DNA from: Parcubacteria group bacterium ADurb.Bin192
Lineage (GTDB): Bacteria > Patescibacteriota > Patescibacteriia > 2-12-FULL-60-25
NCBI GenBank assembly: GCA_002070095.1
Contig: MWCR01000001.1
Location: forward strand, 124,001 to 188,000
Direction: 5' to 3'
Length of the DNA: 64,000 nucleotides
Part shown: positions 60,601 through 64,000 of the stretch, in pieces
How the letters are laid out: each line of letters opens with the position of its first letter
Numbering within the stretch: position 1 is the first letter of the stretch
Position numbers and translations under genes: made by a program
The notes under the pieces: generated by a model
Seen by the model: only the letters and a program-made list of their open reading frames with translations
What the model was told of the DNA's origin: nothing
Database searches by the model: none

Positions 60601-62523
60601 TACACGAGGTACACCGGTTGTAACAAAATCCAAATCATAACCACTATCAGCACCTATAGCAAAAAAATCGTAACCGTTCCATCCGGAATTCATCACACCT
60701 CTTTGCACTCCATTTTCTTGAAAACTGAATGAACCTTCCGCACCACCAGCACGATCATAGTCCACAATTACGTAAGCATTCTGACCACCACCCGAAGAAA
60801 CTCTCAAAGCCGATGAGCGTGTATCGCTGTAAACATGTAATAAATCAGTTGGCGAGTTGTGGCCTATGCCAACATTGCCCGTCGGCGCATCAGCCCAAAT
60901 TGTGTTCGTGCCTCCGGCCACCATGTTAAACGAACCATTGGATGCGATCTCGAACGTCGCATAATCACTGCCTCCGTTGGATGACATTCTAAGAGCTGTT
61001 GCGCCGGCATTACCGATTAAGTCAAAATAAGCATCGCTGTTGCCCGAACGAACCGTTAAATATGCTTCGGCGCTTGGTCTGTCGATTAAGAAATTACCGG
61101 TCGATGTTCCACCCGCGAACTGAATCCAATTGGTGGTAAGATTGCCGACATCTGTAACAGCTTGCAAATCCCCGGCGCCCGCTCCTGTTCCGGTGGCAAA
61201 AGCGATCCAAGAAGAACCGTCCCAGAAATACGGGACCGAGTCCGCGGTGCTGAAAACCATGGCTCCGGCTTGATAGCCCGCGGCCGGTAAAACCGCGTAT
61301 TGACCCAACAAAAATTGTTTGGCCACCGCGAGATTGGTGCCCGTGGCATTAACAAAAAATGCATCACCCGAAATATTTAAGTCGCCTGTAATGGCCAAAT
61401 CAGCGGTGCTGGTGCCGCCCGCAAACTCAATCCAGTTGGTGGTGATATTGCCCAGGTCAGTCACTTGTTGAAAATCCAAAGCTGACGAAGAAGCTCCGGC
61501 GCCAATCAAAGTTCCATCCCAATAAAGATCCCCGCCAACATTATAAAGTAAATTAGTGGTAACACCCGGAGCTGAAGTGGTGGACATGCGGATACTGCCG
61601 TCATTATTAACCACAAAAGCATCGTCTTTAGTGGTATTACCCATACGGATCAATTCCCCGGAACCCAATTGTTTGCCCCAAAGTAAAGGATCGGACGAAA
61701 AATATTGGCACAAAGTCGCGCTTTCAAACGGACATTTGGGCGTCACACAAGTACAAGTGTAATTTGAGCCGCCATCCGTACAAGTACCGCCTGCGTCCAC
61801 GGCACAGCTCCAAGTGCCTGTTAAACCTCCGGCACCCGTACAAGCGCCCGCGCGATAAGCTTCACAGCCATTGCCCAGTGTCACACCGGAAGCATCGCAA
61901 TCATAATAGCTGGTATTACATCTCACATCGGCCGCATCGCAAGTGGTTCCATAATGGTTGTTGCCGCCCGTGGGATAGGTGGTTACGTTTTTTTGCACTT
62001 CGCACTTGGTATCACCCGTACAATCCAAATGCGTGGTCAAACAATCTCCGCAAGTGAAAGCGCTGGCGCCTTCATAGGCCCAGGTTCCGGCCAAACAAGT
62101 GGTCAAACGATTGTTGCCTCCTCCGTAACAAGAAGCATCGCGATTACACCAAGCCGCGCCATTGTTATCGCAATACGGCGAGCTTGAATCCGAGGCCGTA
62201 AAACAATTGATTACATAACCTCCGGTCAAGGCCGAGGCGTAAAGCACCGAAGAATTGACGCTGACGGCCGGAGCTGAAATGGAAGCCGTATTGTAACACT
62301 GCGCGATACCCGAGGAATCTCCGCACATGTTGTTGGGAGCGCAATTCTGGCCCGGAAAATTAGCCGGGTCGCTTTGCGGACACGAGGCCGGATTGGCCAC
62401 CCAATTGACCGCGGCATTAGCTTCCGCCGGCATCAAAGCCATGGCGACAGTTAAGGCGAAAACCATCCCGAGTGCAAAGGCCAGGATGGACTTGGTCTTA
62501 AACTGTAATTTAGAGGAGTTCAT
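54643..62523 (-). CDS. Giant surface protein with tail-fibre-like repeats
   Basis: 2,626 residues. A signal peptide (about 1-38, ending AEANA) is followed by a Cys-rich domain (about 45-275). The long body has two repeating themes. One is the phage-fibre-like NVGIGTxxPxxxLxV unit, seen ten or more times. The other is a block of about 60 residues combining QAGAMxYNTASSTPFxWxG with TTNWIEFAGGTST, at roughly 390-490, 875-960, 1255-1275 and 1625-1665. Residues about 1680-1925 are a beta-helix-like array of short GxGIxI repeats. A conserved end domain (about 2200-2500) resembles fibre C-termini with a possible chaperone function (MERGMLVSLTGDN, then SHIIAKAAESIDWSS), and the last 65 residues are an acidic Pro/Glu tail. 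Probably an adhesin or fibrous coat; no sortase motif is seen. Confidence 0.85.
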   Translation of the reverse strand: MNSSKLQFKTKSILAFALGMVFALTVAMALMPAEANAAVNWVANPASCPQSDPANFPGQNCAPNNMCGDSSGIAQCYNTASISAPAVSVNSSVLYASALTGGYVINCFTASDSSSPYCDNNGAAWCNRDASCYGGGNNRLTTCLAGTWAYEGASAFTCGDCLTTHLDCTGDTKCEVQKNVTTYPTGGNNHYGTTCDAADVRCNTSYYDCDASGVTLGNGCEAYRAGACTGAGGLTGTWSCAVDAGGTCTDGGSNYTCTCVTPKCPFESATLCQYFSSDPLLWGKQLGSGELIRMGNTTKDDAFVVNNDGSIRMSTTSAPGVTTNLLYNVGGDLYWDGTLIGAGASSSALDFQQVTDLGNITTNWIEFAGGTSTADLAITGDLNISGDAFFVNATGTNLAVAKQFLLGQYAVLPAAGYQAGAMVFSTADSVPYFWDGSSWIAFATGTGAGAGDLQAVTDVGNLTTNWIQFAGGTSTGNFLIDRPSAEAYLTVRSGNSDAYFDLIGNAGATALRMSSNGGSDYATFEIASNGSFNMVAGGTNTIWADAPTGNVGIGHNSPTDLLHVYSDTRSSALRVSSGGGQNAYVIVDYDRAGGAEGSFSFQENGVQRGVMNSGWNGYDFFAIGADSGYDLDFVTTGVPRVHITNATGRVGIGTITPSTRLHVNSDAASTTAIATYQNNAGDYQQFLVTSNPQGLVTGSRGDLAIDSANGRLYIKETGNGTNTGWVALGSAGVANSIWDADSDTGVQVEESADEDIIRFDVAGYEAMRIDPTLGEPLVSINSTLGGYAKILQNINDEYDHFEIRAADVLNAFGGDLVFNFNPEEGFALYYASNQSSMSIGRQSFNVAVNNHQDAIRVDQNAFVGLSTSSPMYRLDVVGDARVSNQLMLGQYALNPLAGLQAGAMVYNTASSTPFFWDGTEWIAFATGTGAGAGDLQAVTDLGNITTNWIEFAGGTSTNDFAIIRPNAETHFSVISGDSDAIMYLQGNAGATELRMTSDGGSDWASVLVDGDGSFNLHTSGSGRNMYINSATGYIGVNTILPDARLTVSGEGATANSALSIENYSSNLADFPGITFKAAQGNSNVVEAVDSGKTLGAMVFQGYNGTTFDPGSVILSRAVGDWDGVNNGANLIFYTTELGGGFLRQRVSIDSEGLYIGEHAGHTALAPLDIDVAGGIGNPAIALNNSSTGFMIFNSDADPEGYITGSVGDLAVDSVSGVMYIKETGDATNTGWSAFATGTAGALNLQQVTDNGNITTNWIEFAGGTSTGTIIPGANNTYALGSSSRRWSDVWGANVHIGTSTWDLAQAANGALTVTRAGGSEAMRILTNGNVGIGTELPGAYRLNVAGNAYFSVGEDTSVFEVYNAPKSNTHLRVDGDSDYVVLQENSGNVGIGESVPSYKLHIDGGVTAGNNLFRAEAGLNGGYISMYVSSTDDRNSVFEWQRNLDFNSNSQNVMTLANQGYVGIGVQTPAAGLDVRRGTENGYPGVLFQQTIKASTDDQVLAGLRIDPTFNDGGFSNIGEYGLHVVYNSVGGTSIDRRMALLVLENNSHAGMTIRSGINSAGGVRFADPDNVDVGGIMYSHSNDSMLLSTNDDNRLIIDNSGNVGIVNMSPAYKLDITGDARLTAQFMLGQYALNPASGLQAGAMIYNTASSTPFYWNGTAWKALASQDLITLDRAYDAGGSGVGRQIRVDSGAVWLTDAGNGTALQVDYSGSGDAITVANGSTGKGFVVSQTGSGVGMYVRQNGGTGLVVENNTGNYGIYVDANSTGDAMRLNNYGSGISALYIDNSSDGYGINIDHFSGVAGMAIRNDSASGGNLIDLNNASAGAGLLIDNNGSGNGITIPQSGAGQGIYIRQHAGIGMQLDNNTANNGFVLVTNSTGNGMNVQNSGNSSNGIRIDNDTDGSGIYIDDTLGKASINVSKPSGSGDLIRLSNSGTGDSLDIAHSSSGAAIKLANTGSGHSFYITDEASDSTPFVLTANGDLGIGAASPDARLEIAGDASLADVTLLKFQATNDNDIQSEIYFSAGGNATNWNVNSSGNGGALSILDGTTQVAKFMLNGVVINDGSTAGIDFRVESDTNTHALFVDATNGNVGFDQTTPLAKLHVGGTTAGSAADYNYLRLEGSGDVDHRVYLPTGSNLMIWDYNATGNGGAIEFRDYTTRVGMFTNSGLVINEGGVTGVGLRVEGDTIANLLYTDAANDRVGIGTNAPAARFHATQSANTVAVFDRTTSDGTIISLRQAGVEEGTISVSGTTVSYNAFTGSHYAWTDELMERGMLVSLTGDNRNLHNNPQSEIVYGVTKTAIANDSKVMGSYLALQESNKAYDESNPHLIMAVGNGEVWVADKGENINIGDYLISSDVAGHAQKDTGEFIVSHIIAKAAESIDWSSVTTEIDGVKHKKISVFFESFDKSNMQSSVAGTSLQGGDTNLEVVDLAVSNAIFEGNVTVMGHVTLSRDAVGQAMILTGEDRVTVSFEVPYDELPIVTVTPFGAKRMDYGVENVSLTGFDIVIDPIQYQDIIFNWHAFGNREAKVFVSNGTTLEIEMTDMGTSKLETQINANGQSAVPAPVEETVEPSDVPEEGAVDEVAPTEEETDQVPPASEPEVTEQAVTEEPEPAVETDQGGEAEI

Positions 62524-62548
62524 ATTTTTATTTTTGTATTGGTTTTTT

Positions 62549-62586
62549 GCTACGTGTTTTGTGCTATATGCTTTGTGTTACATGTT
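62549..62586. repeat. Dispersed ACATGTAGC-family repeat
   Basis: GCTACGTGTTTTGTGCTATA followed by TGCTTTGTGTTACATGTT, filling the gap between the two surface-protein genes. Confidence 0.7.
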
Positions 62587-62588
62587 GA

Positions 62589-64000
62589 TTATCTGCAACA
62601 ACTGATCTTTCTGGTAACCTGGCAATTATTCAGCCAGCCCATGCCTCCGCCGTTCGGATCATAAGCCCAGAAAGCACCCAAGCTGGTATTTGAATTGCTG
62701 GTATAACCCGCACAGTCATTGGAATTGGCCGTGTAACCCGGAGGACCTTCAGCTATCCAGCCATAAGTCGTAGCCGCAAACAAAGTGGAAATATCCACCG
62801 CGGCTATGGTGGCGATAATTTCATCGGTTCTACAAAAATGGCTGCCCGGATACTCGTTAAGGCAGATATCATTAGCCGCCTGATAACCAACTTTACCGCC
62901 ATAATTAAACGCTCCATCATAAGCTGAAGCGGTCAAACCGACAAAAACCGATGTGCTGGCCGAACCAAAGGTCAACATGGCATCAATGGCTTTTAACGCG
63001 GCCTGGACAGTAGTGGCATTAAAATTCGCAAATTCATCAAATGTACCAACAAGATAAGCACCGCTGACTAAAGGATTTGTTCCCGAAGCGCTTAATCTGA
63101 TTCCATTGATTGATAATTCACCGGTAACTTCCAAAGAAGCTGTGGAAGTGCCGCCGGCAAAAATAATTGGATTGGTTGTAGAGGCACCGCGGTCAGTAAC
63201 CGTCTGCAAAGTATCAAGTTCAGCCAAAGTCCCCGTGGCAAAAGCGACCCATTGCGTGCCGTCCCAATAGTACGGGACCAAATCCGTAGTGTTGTAAATC
63301 ATGGCACCAGCCTGATTGCCCAACGCCGGATTGACTGCGTATTGACCGATCATGAGTTGAGCGCTCACACGCGCATCGCCGACCACATCAACACGATAGG
63401 CGGGAGTTTCCGTAAAAAATCCAAAATTGCCCAAACCGTTCATAAACAATTTTGTAGTAAAACCCGATGCAATTTGAAATTCCGAAGTGCTGGTTGGCAT
63501 CCAAATGGAAAAGTTATCAATACCTCCGGATAATTTTGTGCTGTATACTCCATTATTTAAAAATACAATATACGGGTTATCGGATCCATTGATATTATCA
63601 GAATTAATAATAATGCCCGCATCATTACCTGCTCCGCTCCCATCATCTGAATCAATGGTTAATAACGCATGATCACTTAAACCACCCTGCAGATGCAAAA
63701 GACTGGAAGGTGCACTTGTTCCCAGACCTAAACGGCCCACCTCATCCAATCTCATGCGTTCCAAATTATCCGTTCTGAATACCAAGGGCTGGGTATCTAT
63801 GGTACCGAGAAAATTAATATTTGGATCTGTTCCCGTATTACCAATTAAATTCCAGCCAAAATCCAAATCATCAAAAGTAATAATTTGATCCCACTGCGTT
63901 CCATCCCAGATATGAGCTGTCGAATCTAAAGATCTAAAAAGCATTGCGCCCGGTTCCACGCCTATCATGGGCAATAAATTACTTCTACCCATCACCAATT
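62589..64000 (-). CDS. Second tail-fibre-like surface protein (cut by right edge)
   Basis: At least 469 residues are visible; the frame appears to continue past the window end, so the ATG at 63998 is unlikely to be the true start. It shares with the giant protein the LxGQYAVNPALGNQAGAM block, WDGTQWVAFATGT, FAGGTST and LGLGTSAPSSLLHL units. The last 120 residues form a different, Cys-containing domain (CLNEYPGSHFCRTDEI...DCAGY...NNCQVTRKISCC), reminiscent of small lectin-like C-terminal domains. It precedes the giant gene on the same strand with a 65-bp gap. Confidence 0.8.
   Translation of the reverse strand, partial: LVMGRSNLLPMIGVEPGAMLFRSLDSTAHIWDGTQWDQIITFDDLDFGWNLIGNTGTDPNINFLGTIDTQPLVFRTDNLERMRLDEVGRLGLGTSAPSSLLHLQGGLSDHALLTIDSDDGSGAGNDAGIIINSDNINGSDNPYIVFLNNGVYSTKLSGGIDNFSIWMPTSTSEFQIASGFTTKLFMNGLGNFGFFTETPAYRVDVVGDARVSAQLMIGQYAVNPALGNQAGAMIYNTTDLVPYYWDGTQWVAFATGTLAELDTLQTVTDRGASTTNPIIFAGGTSTASLEVTGELSINGIRLSASGTNPLVSGAYLVGTFDEFANFNATTVQAALKAIDAMLTFGSASTSVFVGLTASAYDGAFNYGGKVGYQAANDICLNEYPGSHFCRTDEIIATIAAVDISTLFAATTYGWIAEGPPGYTANSNDCAGYTSNSNTSLGAFWAYDPNGGGMGWLNNCQVTRKISCCR

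Noticed and set aside
54643-63998. Prophage tail region
   Set aside because: Fibre-like repeats are present but the proteins carry a signal peptide and no phage structural, packaging or lysis gene lies nearby.
1-64000. CRISPR array
   Set aside because: No series of regularly spaced identical repeats with unique spacers exists; repeats found are dispersed or tandem coding units.

Overview
The window reads as a chromosome segment of a small-genome, ultra-reduced bacterium, most likely a member of the Candidate Phyla Radiation (Patescibacteria; perhaps a Parcubacteria/ABY1-type lineage). This is an inference from gene content: a type IV pilus locus, a 2,600-residue surface protein built from tail-fibre-like repeats, a secreted C-terminal-beta-propeller protein, a YVYYxG-type secreted repeat protein, single-TM small proteins and compact operons around ordinary housekeeping genes (hflX, uppP, yvcK, prs, recQ, tig, comM, lspA, DksA/TraR, rsmE, pnp). 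No rRNA is present; one tRNA (His) is. TGA works as a stop codon in many genes, so the recoded UGA of Gracilibacteria/SR1 does not apply.

Layout. 1-6 kb: hflX (cut by the left edge), a small unknown gene, a PAP2 phosphatase, a secreted beta-propeller, and an ECF sigma factor with a membrane partner and an exported tandem-repeat protein. 6-12.6 kb: an unknown GC-rich membrane-anchored protein, uppP, YkvA-like, HIT, a nucleotidyltransferase, a lipoprotein and yvcK. 12.6-15.5 kb: a two-gene PEP-synthase/rifampin-phosphotransferase-like pair inside 71-bp inverted repeats. 15.6-19.3 kb: HAD phosphatase, PRPP synthase, then a histidine kinase/response regulator pair. 19.8-25.5 kb: type IV pilus ATPase, platform and five pilin-like proteins, one fused to a beta-propeller. 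25.6-28.8 kb: a ydjM-family gene whose 5' end is duplicated around a cassette with a Cys-rich peptide, a radical SAM/SPASM enzyme and an HExxH protein. 28.8-32.2 kb: one large surface protein split by an in-frame TGA. 32.3-34.9 kb: corrinoid salvage genes cbiB and cbiZ and a CDP-alcohol phosphatidyltransferase. 35-37 kb: DUF5320, DUF134 and a thioredoxin-DsbD-like fusion. 37-40.4 kb: secreted and metalloprotease-like proteins, GIY-YIG, tRNA-His. 40.5-54.6 kb: housekeeping genes plus an IVS-type element with perfect 25-bp inverted ends and a roughly 530-nt structured, apparently non-coding transcript. 54.6-64 kb: two surface proteins of tail-fibre type, the second cut by the right edge.

Two expression styles coexist. 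Most genes lie on the minus strand, have no Shine-Dalgarno sequence, and some appear leaderless (hflX, the gene at 38716). Scattered between them are eight GC-richer units (699, 6254, 9387, 15610, 16441, 26955-28604, 33304, 34105), each with a readable -35/-10 promoter, a strong Shine-Dalgarno sequence at optimal spacing and usually its own hairpin terminator. The most striking of these is the peptide/radical SAM cassette, which looks like an undescribed ribosomal-peptide modification system sitting between att-like direct repeats made from the start of a resident gene.
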